Assembly (NCBI GenBank): GCA_902826945.1
Contig: CADEGS010000013.1
Coordinates: forward strand, 1-43,456
From: an uncultured bacterium
Lineage (GTDB): Bacteria > Planctomycetota > UBA1135 > GCA-002686595
DNA length: 43,456 nucleotides
Reading direction: 5' to 3'
The stretch's first letter is position 1; the number at the start of each line of letters is the position of its first letter. The notes below the pieces were generated by a model, which was not told the DNA's origin, did not search any database, and worked only from the letters and a program-made list of their open reading frames with translations. A program made the position numbers and the translations under genes. Positions 21,180-29,796 of the stretch are shown in pieces.

Positions 21180-23798
21180 TCAGTTGCACGGGTCGCAGGT
21201 CGACCAGGCGGCGTTGTCGAAGTCGCCCACCGAGTTGCCCCACTGGTCTTCCAGCCAACCCTTGAGGTTGGCGTGGCCCGAGGAGGTGCTCTTCAGGCGG
21301 CCGGCGTAGTCGTTGTCGTCGTCGTCGCCCCTGAGCTGGACGCTCTGGCCCGTGGAGAGGTTCGTGATGGTGCCGAAGTCGTTGCTCCCGTCGTAGCTCT
21401 TCAGGTTCGAGCCGTCGAGCGACACCGTGTAGGTGAAGTCGATCGCGACGGTGTGACTCGAGTTCGAGGCGGTGCCCACGATGCGCAGGTTGCCCTGCCC
21501 GTCGTAGGTCGCCGTCATGCACTGGATGGTGTAGGTGCGGTTCCAGCTGCTGAACTTCTTGATGTAGATCGTGCCGGAGAGCTCCCACGTGCCCGGCTCC
21601 TTCGGCCACGCCGGGGGAGTGCACTCGCACTCGTCCGGCACGCCGCTCCCGTCCTGGTCCTGCGACGTCCCGTCGAGGATGTCGCAGTCGTCGGGGATGC
21701 CGTTCTGGTTGCAGTCCTCCTCGCAGAAGTCGGGGATGCCGTCCAGGTCGCAGTCGCCCGGAGCGCCCGGCTTGCAGCACACCGTGGCCTCGAACTGGTC
21801 GAGGTCCCAGATCGAGCCGTGGCTGCCGCCCATCCACACCGGGGCGTAGGCCAGGAGCTCGAAGTCGAACCGCGCGGAGCCGTTGCTCACCGCGAAGTCC
21901 GGGCCGCTGAAGTCGAACGTCGTCTTCGTCCAGGAGGACGAGGTCGGGATGTCCTTCTGGAAGAAGACCTGGACGCCGTCACGCTTGATCCGCAGGCCGT
22001 AGAGCGCCGGCGGGTTGTTCTGGTGCGTGACGCTGAAGCCGTCGGCGTCGCTCTGCGAGAAGTCGTCCGGCGCCTGGTGCCAGAAGCAGAAGTCCTTCAG
22101 GCTCGCCAGCTCGCCCTGGGTCTCGTTGACCGTGACGCGCCACTTGATGGTGTTGTCGTTGTCGTTGAAGTCCCAGTACGAGTCGTCGTCGGCCATGACG
22201 CAGGCCGCGTCACCCGGGTCGTTGTTCAGCGCGTCGTACGTGCACGAGTGGCCGCCGCCGGGCTGATCCAGCTTGGTCGCCACGACGGTGACGTTGGCGC
22301 ACCCGCCGTTCTGCACCGCGGTGAACTCGGCGAAGCTGGAGGCGTCGTCGAAGGCCAGGCAGGCCTCGAAGTCCCACACCAGCCCGACCGTGTCGCCGCA
22401 GTCCTCGCAGTCGTCGGGGATGCCGTTCAGGTTGCAGTCCCCTTCGCAGTCGTCGGGGATGCCGTCCTCGTCGCAGTCCGGCTCGCAGGCGTCGGGGATG
22501 CCGTCCTGGTCGCAGTCGGGCTGGCACACGTCCGGCACGCCGTTCCCGTCGCAGTCGGGGGAGTTGCCCGTCGCGATGTCGTAGGAGTCCGGGACGCCGT
22601 TCCCGTCGCAGTCCGGCTCGCACTCGTCCGGGACGCCGTTCGCGTTCACGTCGAGCGAGGTGCCGTTCGCGATGTCGCAGCTGTCGGGGACGTCGTTGCC
22701 GTTGCAGTCCGGCTCGTTCGCGCAGTCGTCCGGGATGCCGTCCTGGTCGCAGTCCGGCTCGCAGGCGTCGGGGATGCCGTCGTTGTCGCAGTCGGGCTGG
22801 CACTCGTCGGGCACGCCGTTCGCGTCGCAATCCTGCGAGCTGCCGGTCGAGATGTCGTAGGAGTCCGGGATGCCGTTCGCGTTGCAGTCGGGCTCGCACT
22901 CGTCGGGGACGCCGTTCGCGTTCACGTCGTTCGAGGTGCCGTCCGCGATGTCACAGCTGTCGGGGACGTCGTTGCCGTTGCAGTCCGGCTCGTTCGCGCA
23001 GTCGTCCGGGATGCCGTCCTGGTCGCAGTCCGCCTCGCAGACGTCGGGGATGCCGTCCTGGTCGCAGTCGGGCTGGCACTCGTCGGGGACGCCGTTCGCG
23101 TCGCAGTCCAGCGAGGTGCCGTCCGCGATGTCCAGCTCGTCGGGGATGCCGTTCAGGTTGCAGTCCGGCTCGCACTCGTCCGGAATGCCGTTCCCGTTGA
23201 GGTCGGTCGAGGTGCCGTCCGCGATGTCGCAGTCGTCGGGGACGTCGTTCAGGTTGCAGTCCGGCTCGCACTCGTCCGGCACGTTGTTCTGGTTGCAGTC
23301 CTGCGACGTCCCGTCCAGGATGTCGCAGTCGTCGTCGATCCCGTTGTTGTTGCAGTCCTCGAGGTGGTCGGGAGAGACGAACAGCGCGATCGGGTTCGAC
23401 TTGCCGGCGAGCACGACCGGCGGGCCGATGCGCAGCGAGAACCCCTGCATGTAGAAGGTCAGGCCCACCACGTTGCAGGTCTGGCCGCAGACGAACGCCG
23501 CGTGGCCGTCCTGGTCGAACTGACCCAGGTTGTAGAGGTCGAGGTTCTCGACGCCGAGCTCCATCAACCCGATCAGCGGGAAGTCGGTGCGGCCGGGCGC
23601 GGTGGAGAGCAGGAGCCCCGCGTAGTCGCCCGGGGTCCCGTTGTCGAGGTTGAAGTGCGTGATGTCGCCGGGCGTCGGATCCGCCGGGTCGAGGGTGAAC
23701 AGCAGATCGTCGATCTGCGCCGCGGCGGGCGTGGCGAGGGCGAGGCTCACCAAGAGCGGCCCCGTGAATGAGAACACCTTCAGGAAGTGGGAACGCAT
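21180..23798 (-). CDS. Secreted multidomain protein with calcium-binding DCNxNGIPD repeats
   Basis: This is an 872-residue protein from ATG 23798-23796 to 21180. Residues 1-28 are a Sec signal peptide (FSFTGPLLVSLALATPAAAQ). A beta-rich domain (about 29-145) shared with the neighbouring paralogue follows. Residues about 147-470 are roughly two dozen thrombospondin-type-3/dockerin-like repeats of 11-13 residues (DCDQDGIPDAC, DCNANGIPD) alternating with DIADGTS linkers; the regular Asp/Asn positions predict many calcium ions. A beta-sandwich-like domain (about 475-660, with a Trp-rich SIWDLDQFEATVC end) comes next, three more repeats (about 663-715), and a C-terminal domain ending WSTCDPCN. I do not recognise the non-repeat domains. 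Such repeats are typical of Planctomycetota extracellular proteins, probably surface or matrix components. Its message ends at the hairpin at 21100. Confidence 0.85.
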   Translation of the reverse strand: MRSHFLKVFSFTGPLLVSLALATPAAAQIDDLLFTLDPADPTPGDITHFNLDNGTPGDYAGLLLSTAPGRTDFPLIGLMELGVENLDLYNLGQFDQDGHAAFVCGQTCNVVGLTFYMQGFSLRIGPPVVLAGKSNPIALFVSPDHLEDCNNNGIDDDCDILDGTSQDCNQNNVPDECEPDCNLNDVPDDCDIADGTSTDLNGNGIPDECEPDCNLNGIPDELDIADGTSLDCDANGVPDECQPDCDQDGIPDVCEADCDQDGIPDDCANEPDCNGNDVPDSCDIADGTSNDVNANGVPDECEPDCNANGIPDSYDISTGSSQDCDANGVPDECQPDCDNDGIPDACEPDCDQDGIPDDCANEPDCNGNDVPDSCDIANGTSLDVNANGVPDECEPDCDGNGVPDSYDIATGNSPDCDGNGVPDVCQPDCDQDGIPDACEPDCDEDGIPDDCEGDCNLNGIPDDCEDCGDTVGLVWDFEACLAFDDASSFAEFTAVQNGGCANVTVVATKLDQPGGGHSCTYDALNNDPGDAACVMADDDSYWDFNDNDNTIKWRVTVNETQGELASLKDFCFWHQAPDDFSQSDADGFSVTHQNNPPALYGLRIKRDGVQVFFQKDIPTSSSWTKTTFDFSGPDFAVSNGSARFDFELLAYAPVWMGGSHGSIWDLDQFEATVCCKPGAPGDCDLDGIPDFCEEDCNQNGIPDDCDILDGTSQDQDGSGVPDECECTPPAWPKEPGTWELSGTIYIKKFSSWNRTYTIQCMTATYDGQGNLRIVGTASNSSHTVAIDFTYTVSLDGSNLKSYDGSNDFGTITNLSTGQSVQLRGDDDDNDYAGRLKSTSSGHANLKGWLEDQWGNSVGDFDNAAWSTCDPCN
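22395..23360 (-). repeat. Protein-coding tandem array (calcium-binding repeats)
   Basis: In-frame tandem repeats code for D-C-x-x-(N/D)-G-(I/V)-P-D-x-C units, often joined by DIADGTS-like spacers. On the plus strand the DNA shows recurring GTCGGGGATGCCGTC-type blocks at 33-36 bp intervals. A smaller group of three units lies at about 21630-21765, and a second small array occurs in the paralogue at about 24660-24890. The periodicity is coding and should not be read as CRISPR. Confidence 0.85.
22678..23032. repeat. Direct repeat: 79-bp identical copies 276 bp apart
   Basis: Bases 22678-22756 are identical to 22954-23032 (79 bp), lying within a longer diverged unit of 276 bp (92 codons) that is present twice. 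This is a higher-order duplication inside the calcium-repeat array, most likely produced by recent unequal recombination or slippage, and a site where assemblies or strains may differ in copy number. Confidence 0.85.
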
Positions 23799-24011
23799 GT
23801 CTGGTTGGGTGACGGAGTGACGAGGGTGCCGGGCCTCCTCTGCCCGGCCGGAGGCGTCATCGTAGCGGGCCCGCAGCCCGCCAGGATCGGCCAGCATCAG
23901 GAATGTGCTTCCGCGCGCGGCACCCCTGAGCGTCCGTCCTCGCCGGCCGCCCGATCCCTGCGAGACAAAGGGGGATCGTTGCAGCCGCGGGAATGCCGTC
24001 GCCCCGAAAGG

Positions 24012-24050
24012 GGCGCGGCCGGCGGCGCTGTGCGCGCCGCCGGCCGCGCC
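24012..24050 (-). terminator. 17-bp stem hairpin downstream of the second repeat protein
   Basis: GGCGCGGCCGGCGGCGC (24012-24028) is perfectly complementary to 24034-24050, with a 5-nt loop. It lies 45 bp beyond the stop of the minus-strand gene at 24095. The remaining spacer to 23798 should hold the promoter of the larger paralogue; TACGAT on the minus strand (plus 23864-23859) is a weak -10 candidate about 60 bp before its ATG. Confidence 0.6.
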
Positions 24051-24094
24051 GGGGGGAGGGAGGGGGCCGCGTCGGGCCGGCCCCGTGGGGGGCC

Positions 24095-25330
24095 TCAGTG
24101 GGAGGAGTGCCCGCAGTCGCAGTCGGGCTTCAGGTCGAAGTTGAAGTCGCCTTCCATGTCCTTGGGCAGGTAGCTGCCGTTGGACCTCTCGACGCGGGTC
24201 AGGTGGAACCAGGCGGAGGCGCCGAACCGGGCGTTGAAGAGCGTTCCGCCCATGCCGAGCTGGAACGCCGGGCCGCGCGGGGAGAGCGAGTAGACCGCAC
24301 CGTCATAGGCGCCCAGGCCCGTGAAGGTCCCCGTGAAGCTCGTGTAGTAGCGCCAGGCGTCGGGCTGCTTCGGGCAGTGGCCGCTCAGCTTCGGGCTGCC
24401 GACCGGCGGGTAGCCGGCGTCGCCGGGCTGGACGCGGCCGGAGAGCTGCACGTCGACCTGGAACATCTTGGTCGAGCTGTCCTTGCGGCGGATCTTGGCG
24501 TGGAAGGAGGCGGTGCCGTCGGCGTACTCGAGGAACTGGCCGCCGTCGACCAGCAGGAAGTGCGGCTCCGACAGGTCGCCGATCCAGACCACGCGGGAGA
24601 CCACGTTCTCGCAGTCGTCGTCCGCCAGGTTCTTCATGCAGTAGTTGGCGATCTCGGAGTCGCAGGCGTCCGGGATGCCGTCGCGGTCGCAGTCGGGCTG
24701 GCACTCGTCCGGCACGCCGTTCTGGTCGCAGTCCTGCGAGGTGCCTTCCTTGATGTCGCAGTCGTCCGGGACGCCGTTCTGGTTGCAGTCCGGCTCGCAC
24801 TCGTCGGGAATGCCGTTCCGGTTGCAGTCCTGCGAGGTGCCTTCCTGGATGTCGCAGTCGTCGTCGTTGCCGTTGTCGTTGCAGTCCTCGATCGCGTCGT
24901 CGTCGATCGTCAGGGCGAACGAGTTCGACTTGCCGGTGAGGATCACCCCGACGCCCGGGACCAGCCGCAGCGCGATGGCCTGGGCGTAGATCGGGTCGAA
25001 CAGGGTGACCGTGCAGTCGAGGTCGCACGGGAAGCGCTGCTCGCCGTCGGTGAACTGGCCCATCGGGTAGATGGTCAGGTCGACCAGGCCCAGGTCGAGC
25101 AGCCCGATCAGGGCGCCGAAGTTCGTCGGGCCGGCGTCGAGCGCGGCCAGCACGAAGCCGTAGTCGCCGGCCGTGCCGCCCGAGAGGACGATGTCCACGG
25201 GGTCGCCAGGCCCGGGGGTCGGCGGGTCCAGGGAGAGGGTGAGCTGGGCGGACGCCAGGGACGGAAGGGCCAGGCAGGCGAGCCCCCGGCCGATCCACCG
25301 CGTGGCGCGCTGAAGTTGGGAAACGCGCAC
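24095..25330 (-). CDS. Secreted protein with calcium-binding repeats, paralogue of 21180-23798
   Basis: This is a 411-residue protein with a GTG start at 25330-25328 preceded by GAGGAA. Residues 1-29 are a signal peptide (RGLACLALPSLASAQ). Residues about 30-148 align with the N-terminal domain of the downstream paralogue (both have the TPGD motif, GDYG/GDYA, an LIGLxxLG segment and a closing LTGKSN/LAGKSN). Five to six DCNxNGIPDEC repeats follow (about 149-225), then a C-terminal domain (about 235-400) with LVDGGQFLEYADGTASFHAKI and YYTSFTGTFTGLGAYDG, ending in the cysteine/histidine tail DCDCGHSSH. The two genes are tandem on the minus strand, 296 bp apart and separated by a hairpin, so they are likely a duplication with separate transcription. 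The function is unknown; the protein is extracellular or surface-attached. Confidence 0.82.
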   Translation of the reverse strand: MRVSQLQRATRWIGRGLACLALPSLASAQLTLSLDPPTPGPGDPVDIVLSGGTAGDYGFVLAALDAGPTNFGALIGLLDLGLVDLTIYPMGQFTDGEQRFPCDLDCTVTLFDPIYAQAIALRLVPGVGVILTGKSNSFALTIDDDAIEDCNDNGNDDDCDIQEGTSQDCNRNGIPDECEPDCNQNGVPDDCDIKEGTSQDCDQNGVPDECQPDCDRDGIPDACDSEIANYCMKNLADDDCENVVSRVVWIGDLSEPHFLLVDGGQFLEYADGTASFHAKIRRKDSSTKMFQVDVQLSGRVQPGDAGYPPVGSPKLSGHCPKQPDAWRYYTSFTGTFTGLGAYDGAVYSLSPRGPAFQLGMGGTLFNARFGASAWFHLTRVERSNGSYLPKDMEGDFNFDLKPDCDCGHSSH

Positions 25331-25357
25331 GTTGTTCCTCGTTGTTGCTGGTGGAAG

Positions 25358-25376
25358 CGCTTGCCCGCGGCAAGCG
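25358..25376 (-). promoter_or_regulatory. 8-bp stem hairpin in the leader of the 24095-25330 gene
   Basis: CGCTTGCC (25358-25365), loop CGC, and GGCAAGCG (25369-25376) form a perfect inverted repeat 28 bp upstream of the GTG start on the minus strand and within the divergent intergenic region shared with the sulfatase-family gene. Operator or leader hairpin are both possible. Confidence 0.35.
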
Positions 25377-25515
25377 ATGGTGTGTTTCAGCCCAAACCGT
25401 ATCCCGCTCCCGCGGGCGAGGAGGACGCGCCCGAGAACCGCGCGCGGTCGCTCCCGCCGCGCTCGAGCGCCCGGAATCGTTTTCCGGCCGCGAGGCGTGG
25501 ATACTCGTGCGGCCG

Positions 25516-27252
25516 ATGTCGGCGCCCCTCCGCATCCCGCTCCTCGCGCTCGCGCTCTCCTGCGGCTGCGAGCGCGCCCCGGCGCAGCCGCCGCTCTCGA
25601 TCCTGCTCGTCACGCTGGACACGACGCGCGCCGACGCGCTCGGCTGCTACGGCGGCCGGCGCGCCGCGACGCCGGCGCTCGACGCGCTGGCGCGCGAGAG
25701 CCTGCTCTTCGAGCGCGCGCACACCGTCGCGCCGATCACGCTGCCCGCGCACGCCTCGATCCTGACCGGCCTCTACCCGCCGCGGCACGCCGTGCGCGAG
25801 AACGGCCTGTGGCCGCTCTCGGGGAGCGCCGACACGCTGGCGGAGCGCTGCGCCGCCGCCGGGCTCCAGACCGCCGCCGTCGTCGCCTCGTCCGTGCTCG
25901 ACCGCACGTTCGGCCTGGCGCAGGGCTTCGAGACCTACCGCGGCTCCGCGCTCGAGCAGCGCACGACCGTCTACGCCTCGCTGCCGGCGCGCGTCGTCGT
26001 GGACGAGGCGCTGGCCTGGCTGCGCGCGCGCGACCGCGCCCGCCCCTTCTTCCTGTGGGTGCACCTCTACGACCCGCACGCGCCCTACGATCCGCCGGCC
26101 GCCTTCGTGCGCGGGCGCTCCGGGCTGGAGCTCTACTTCGGCGAGGTCGAGTCGATGGACCGCGAGCTCGGCCGCCTGCTCGAGGCGCTGCGCGTCGAGG
26201 GCGTGCTCGGCTCGACCGTCGTGGCGGTCGTCGCCGACCACGGCGAGGCGCTGGGCGAGCACGGCGAGATCACGCACGGCGCCTACGCCTGGCAGACGAC
26301 GCTGCACGTGCCGCTGCTCCTGCGCTATCCCGACGGAGCGCGCGCGGGCGAGCGCGAGCACGGCCTGGTCGGCGTCGCCGACCTGTTCCCGACGCTGCTC
26401 GAGGCGATCGGCGCGACGCCCCCCGAGGGGCTCGACGGCGCGAGCCTGTGGCGCCGCGCGCCGCCGGCGGGGCGCGGCCTCTACTTCGAGTCGGAGATGG
26501 GCTGGCTGGCCTTCGGCTGGAGCCAGCTCGTCGGCTGGATGGACGAGCGCTGCAAGTACCTGCACAGCGCCGAGCCGCAGCTCTTCGACCTGGCGCGCGA
26601 CCCCGCCGAGCGGCACGACCTGCTCGAGGGAGACGCGCGCGGCGCGCCCGACGTCGAGCCGTTCCGCCGCGCGATCGCGGAGGTCTTCCGCCGTCCGGCG
26701 CTGCCGGTCGAGCCGACCGCGGCGCTCGACCCGGCGCTCGAGGCGAGCCTGCGCGCGCTCGGCTACGCCGCCGCGCCGCACGCGGGCACCGCGCTCCCCG
26801 ACCCGCTGGCGCCGACCGACCGGCCCAGCCCGACGAGCCGCGTGGACGAGTTCCACGCGCTCCTGAACGCGACCGGCCTGGTCGACACCGGCCACCTGGA
26901 CGAGGGCATCGCCGTGCTCGAGCGGGCGCTGGCGGAAGGGCCCGCGAGCGCCTTCGTCCTCGAGCAGCTCTCCTCCGCGCTCTTGCGCCGCGACCGCGCG
27001 GCCGAGGCGCTGCCGCTGCTCGAGCGCCTGACGCGCGACTTCCCGCCGCGCTCGGTGGACTTCCAGAACCTGGCCTCCGCGCACGCGGCGCTGGGGCGCG
27101 ACGAGGAGGCGGTGGCGGTGCTGCAGCGCGCGATCGCGCTCGACCCGCGCAACGGGGCGGCGCTGCGCGGCATGGCGCGCCTGCTCGAGCGCATGGGGCG
27201 GGCCGACGAGGCCGCGGGCTGGCGCGAGCGCGCGGACGCGCTCGGCCCGTGA
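25516..27252 (+). CDS. Sulfatase-superfamily hydrolase with C-terminal TPRs (Thr at nucleophile position)
   Basis: This is a 578-residue protein from ATG 25516; upstream in-frame ATGs lack the signal peptide position. Residues 1-18 (PLLALALSCGC) look like an export or lipoprotein signal. The alkaline-phosphatase-superfamily fold is shown by LVTLDTTRADALGCYG (Asp35, metal), the nucleophile region APITLPAHASILTGLYP (residues 72-88), VHLYDPHAPYDPP, and ADHGEALGEHG (Asp241, His242, metal). In classical sulfatases the nucleophile is a Cys or Ser in C/S-x-P-x-R that becomes formylglycine; here Thr75 and His79 occupy those sites. The enzyme thus cannot make formylglycine in the normal way and may act as a phosphatase or phosphotransferase with a Thr nucleophile. 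From about residue 460, two to three TPR units follow. It converges with the 5'-nucleotidase gene, 3 bp apart. Confidence 0.85.
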   Translation: MSAPLRIPLLALALSCGCERAPAQPPLSILLVTLDTTRADALGCYGGRRAATPALDALARESLLFERAHTVAPITLPAHASILTGLYPPRHAVRENGLWPLSGSADTLAERCAAAGLQTAAVVASSVLDRTFGLAQGFETYRGSALEQRTTVYASLPARVVVDEALAWLRARDRARPFFLWVHLYDPHAPYDPPAAFVRGRSGLELYFGEVESMDRELGRLLEALRVEGVLGSTVVAVVADHGEALGEHGEITHGAYAWQTTLHVPLLLRYPDGARAGEREHGLVGVADLFPTLLEAIGATPPEGLDGASLWRRAPPAGRGLYFESEMGWLAFGWSQLVGWMDERCKYLHSAEPQLFDLARDPAERHDLLEGDARGAPDVEPFRRAIAEVFRRPALPVEPTAALDPALEASLRALGYAAAPHAGTALPDPLAPTDRPSPTSRVDEFHALLNATGLVDTGHLDEGIAVLERALAEGPASAFVLEQLSSALLRRDRAAEALPLLERLTRDFPPRSVDFQNLASAHAALGRDEEAVAVLQRAIALDPRNGAALRGMARLLERMGRADEAAGWRERADALGP

Positions 27253-27255
27253 GGG

Positions 27256-28809
27256 TCAGCGCTCCCCGGCGAGCGGCATGCGGTTCTCGTCCGGCGGCAC
27301 GAGCTCGCCGGCCGCGGCGAAGGCCTGCTCGAGCGCGTCGCGCAGCAGCACGCCCGTGTCCGCCGCGCGCGCGCGCAGCTCGGCCGGCACGAGGTCGTCG
27401 CCGCCGCCGGCCACGAACGAGTTCGTCGCCAGGCGGTAGGCGCGCTCGGGCTCGAGCGCCGCGCCGCCGACCAGGATGCGCTCGAGGCGCAGCCGGCCGC
27501 CGTCTCGCGCCAGCGCGAGCGTCGCGCCGGAGACCTCGATCCCGAGCGCGCGGCGCCCGTCCACGGCGTGGCGCAGCAGGCGCTCGAGCTCGGCGCCACT
27601 CAGCACGAGCACGCTGAGCGTGTTGTCGAAGGGCAGGAGCTCGAACAGGTCGCGGGCGGTCACCGGCCCGGCCGCCAGCTCGCGCCGCAGGCCGCCCTTG
27701 TTGTGCAGCGCGACGTCGGCCCCGACGTGCGCGCGCAGGACGTCGGCGACCAGGTTGCCGGCGCTCGAGCTGCGCGCCTCGCGCGTGCGCTCGAGCGGCG
27801 CGGCCAGCCGGCCGACGACGCGCGCCCAGGCCTCGCCCGTCTCGCGCTCGAGCTCGGCGCAGCGCGCGGCCAGCGCGGGCAGCGCCCGCGCCGCGTCCGC
27901 CAGCGCCTCGTCCCCCGCCGGCAGCTCGACCAGCTCCGCGCGCGAGCGCACGACCTTCCCGCTCGAGCGCTCCAGCCACAGCTCCGCCTTGCCCAGCACC
28001 TGCGCCTTCTGGCCGGCCTGCACGACGCGGGTCGAGCCCACGCTCCTCCCGTGCGCGAGGAAGGTGTGCGAGTGCCCGCCGACGACGAGCGGCAGCTCGG
28101 GATGCGCGCGCGCCAGGCGCTCGTCCTCGAGCAGGCCGAGGTGCGTGAGCGGCACGACCAGGTCCACGCGCTCGTCGCGCAGCTCGGCCAGCGCTTGCTC
28201 GAGCGCCGCGAGCGGGTCCTCGAACACGAGCGCGGCGGCGTCGCGATGCGTCATCGAGGGCGTCGTCGCGGCGAGCAGGCCCACGACGGCGACGCGCAGG
28301 CCGCCGCGCTCGACGACGCGCCACGGCGGCGCCCAGCCGACGCGCTCGCCCGTGCCCGGCTCGCGCACGTTGGCCAGCACGGCCGGCGGACGCGCGCGCT
28401 CGAGCAGCGCCTCGAGCGCCGCGCGGCCGGCGTCGAGCTCGTGGTTGCCGATGCACATCGCGTCGTAGCCGATCGCGGCCAGCGCGCCCAGGAACGGCGC
28501 GCCGCCGCGCACGCGCCCTTCGGGCGTGCCCTGCGTCCAGTCGCCCGCGTCGAGCACGAGCACGAGCGCGCCCTCGGCCTCGGCCCGCGCGCGCTCCGCG
28601 CGCACCGCCGCGCCCAGGCGCAAGAGCCCGCCGCGCGGCCCGCCGTCGCTCGCCAGCGGCAGGAGCTGGCCGTGCACGTCGTTCGTGTGCAGCACGACGA
28701 CGTGCAGCGGCGCCTCGTCGGAGGCGCGCTGCGGCGGGCCGCCCGCGCACACGAGGGCGAGGAAGACGAGCGCGACGAGCGGGCGGAACTTCGGGGAGCG
28801 GGGCTCCAT
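27256..28809 (-). CDS. Exported 5'-nucleotidase / UDP-sugar hydrolase family (UshA-like)
   Basis: This is a 517-residue protein from ATG 28809-28807. Residues about 8-28 (FRPLVALVFLALVCAGG) are a signal peptide. The N-terminal calcineurin-like metallophosphatase domain shows VVLHTNDVHGQLLPL, DAGDWTQGTPEG, CIGNHELDAG and VGGHSHTF metal-binding motifs. The C-terminal nucleotide-binding domain shows SSSAGNLVADVLRAH, ALHNKGGLR and FDNTLSVLVLSG. Enzymes of this family (UshA, SoxB-related, CpdB-related) release phosphate from nucleotides or UDP-sugars in the periplasm, supplying phosphate and nucleosides. The substrate is not set by the motifs. A further upstream ATG at 28857-28855 would overlap the start of the divergent lipid-kinase gene and would put the signal peptide too far in. 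Its location opposite a plcP-agt operon fits a role in phosphate acquisition. Confidence 0.88.
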   Translation of the reverse strand: MEPRSPKFRPLVALVFLALVCAGGPPQRASDEAPLHVVVLHTNDVHGQLLPLASDGGPRGGLLRLGAAVRAERARAEAEGALVLVLDAGDWTQGTPEGRVRGGAPFLGALAAIGYDAMCIGNHELDAGRAALEALLERARPPAVLANVREPGTGERVGWAPPWRVVERGGLRVAVVGLLAATTPSMTHRDAAALVFEDPLAALEQALAELRDERVDLVVPLTHLGLLEDERLARAHPELPLVVGGHSHTFLAHGRSVGSTRVVQAGQKAQVLGKAELWLERSSGKVVRSRAELVELPAGDEALADAARALPALAARCAELERETGEAWARVVGRLAAPLERTREARSSSAGNLVADVLRAHVGADVALHNKGGLRRELAAGPVTARDLFELLPFDNTLSVLVLSGAELERLLRHAVDGRRALGIEVSGATLALARDGGRLRLERILVGGAALEPERAYRLATNSFVAGGGDDLVPAELRARAADTGVLLRDALEQAFAAAGELVPPDENRMPLAGER

Positions 28810-28826
28810 CGTGCGGCGCGCGGCGC

Positions 28827-28832
28827 TAGTCT
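28827..28832 (+). promoter_or_regulatory. -10-like hexamer upstream of the lipid-kinase gene
   Basis: TAGTCT lies 23 bp before the ATG at 28856, the same distance as the better-supported promoter at 8087-8114. No convincing -35 is present. The whole divergent spacer is only 46 bp, so promoters for both directions overlap here. Confidence 0.25.
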
Positions 28833-28855
28833 CTCCTGCTCGCCGCCGCGCCATC

Positions 28856-29773
28856 ATGCCCGCCGAGCCGCCCGTCCTCGTCCTGGTCAACCCGATTTCC
28901 GGGCGCGGCAGGAGCCTCGTGCGCGCGCGCGCGCTCGCGGCGGCGCTCGAGCGGCGCGGCCTCGCGGCCACGCTGCGCGAGACGCGCCGCGACGGGCCGT
29001 CGCTCGCGGGCGTGACCCCCGAGCGCCACCGCGCGCTGGTCGTCGTCGGCGGCGACGGCAGCCTGCACGCGGCCTGCAACGAGCCCGAGGCGCTCGGCCT
29101 GCCGCTCGCCTTCTGCGGCACGGGCACGGTCAACGTGCTCGCGCGCGAGCTGCGCCTGCCGACGGCGCCGGACGCGGTCGCGGACCTGGTCGTCGCGGGG
29201 CGCGAGGCGCGCGTCCCGCTGCTCGAGGCGAACGGGCGGCGCTTCGTGCTGTTCGCGGAGGCCGGCTGGCTCGGGGGCGTCGTCGCGCGCGTGAACCGCT
29301 GGCGGCGCGTAGCGGGGCGCCACGGCAAGCTCGAGTTCACGCGCTTCGGGCTGGGCGGGCTGCTCTCGAGCTGGGGCGCGCCGCTCACCGCGCTCGTGCG
29401 CGCCGCGGACGGCGCGGAGCGCGCGGGGCGCTTCGCGAACGCGATCGCGACGCGCGCGCGCTGCTACGGCGGCTCGCTCGCGCTGCCCCTGTGCGACGCG
29501 GGGAGGCCGGCGCTCGAGGCCGAGACGTTCACGTTCGTCGGCGAGCGCATGGAGACGCCGGCGGGGCACGCGCTCTACCTCGCCGCCGGCGGCGTGGGCG
29601 CCCTGGCGCGGCTGGGGGGGCGGCGCGTCGAGCGCGTGCTCGCGCGCGAGGTCGCGATCGAGGGCCCCGCGGAGGTCGGCGTGCACCTGGACGCGGAGTC
29701 GGAGCACCCCGCCCTGCGCCTGCCGCTGCGGGTGCGCGCCGCGGGGGCCACGCTGCGCCTGCTCGTGCCCTGA
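28856..29773 (+). CDS. Diacylglycerol-kinase-family (YegS/LCB5-like) lipid kinase
   Basis: This is a 305-residue protein from ATG 28856. The DAGK catalytic-domain hallmarks are present: VLVNPISGRGRS (residues 9-20), the nucleotide/catalytic loop VVVGGDGSLHAACN (62-75, where most relatives have GGDGT) and the GTGTVNVLARELRLP segment (88-102; usual GTGNxxAR). The second half is the beta-rich domain typical of YegS/BmrU/DgkB proteins. Such enzymes phosphorylate diacylglycerol or related lipids using ATP. The neighbours are informative: the next genes encode a phospholipase C that releases diacylglycerol and a glycosyltransferase that uses it, so this kinase could return surplus diacylglycerol to phosphatidate (inference). 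Asn in the second loop is replaced by Thr-Val-Asn spacing, so activity is not certain. Confidence 0.82.
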   Translation: MPAEPPVLVLVNPISGRGRSLVRARALAAALERRGLAATLRETRRDGPSLAGVTPERHRALVVVGGDGSLHAACNEPEALGLPLAFCGTGTVNVLARELRLPTAPDAVADLVVAGREARVPLLEANGRRFVLFAEAGWLGGVVARVNRWRRVAGRHGKLEFTRFGLGGLLSSWGAPLTALVRAADGAERAGRFANAIATRARCYGGSLALPLCDAGRPALEAETFTFVGERMETPAGHALYLAAGGVGALARLGGRRVERVLAREVAIEGPAEVGVHLDAESEHPALRLPLRVRAAGATLRLLVP

Positions 29774-29796
29774 GCTCCGGGCCGGTCCGGGGCGGA

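Noticed and set aside
21616..23360. CRISPR-like periodic repeats
   Set aside because: The 33-36 bp units are in frame, diverge like codons and encode calcium-binding motifs. There are no unique spacers and no cas genes.
21273..23771. Plus-strand 832-codon frame opposite the calcium-repeat protein
   Set aside because: Repeated VAVGLALVGDAV-like text is the antisense image of the DCNxNGIPD repeats. It has no signal peptide or ribosome site.
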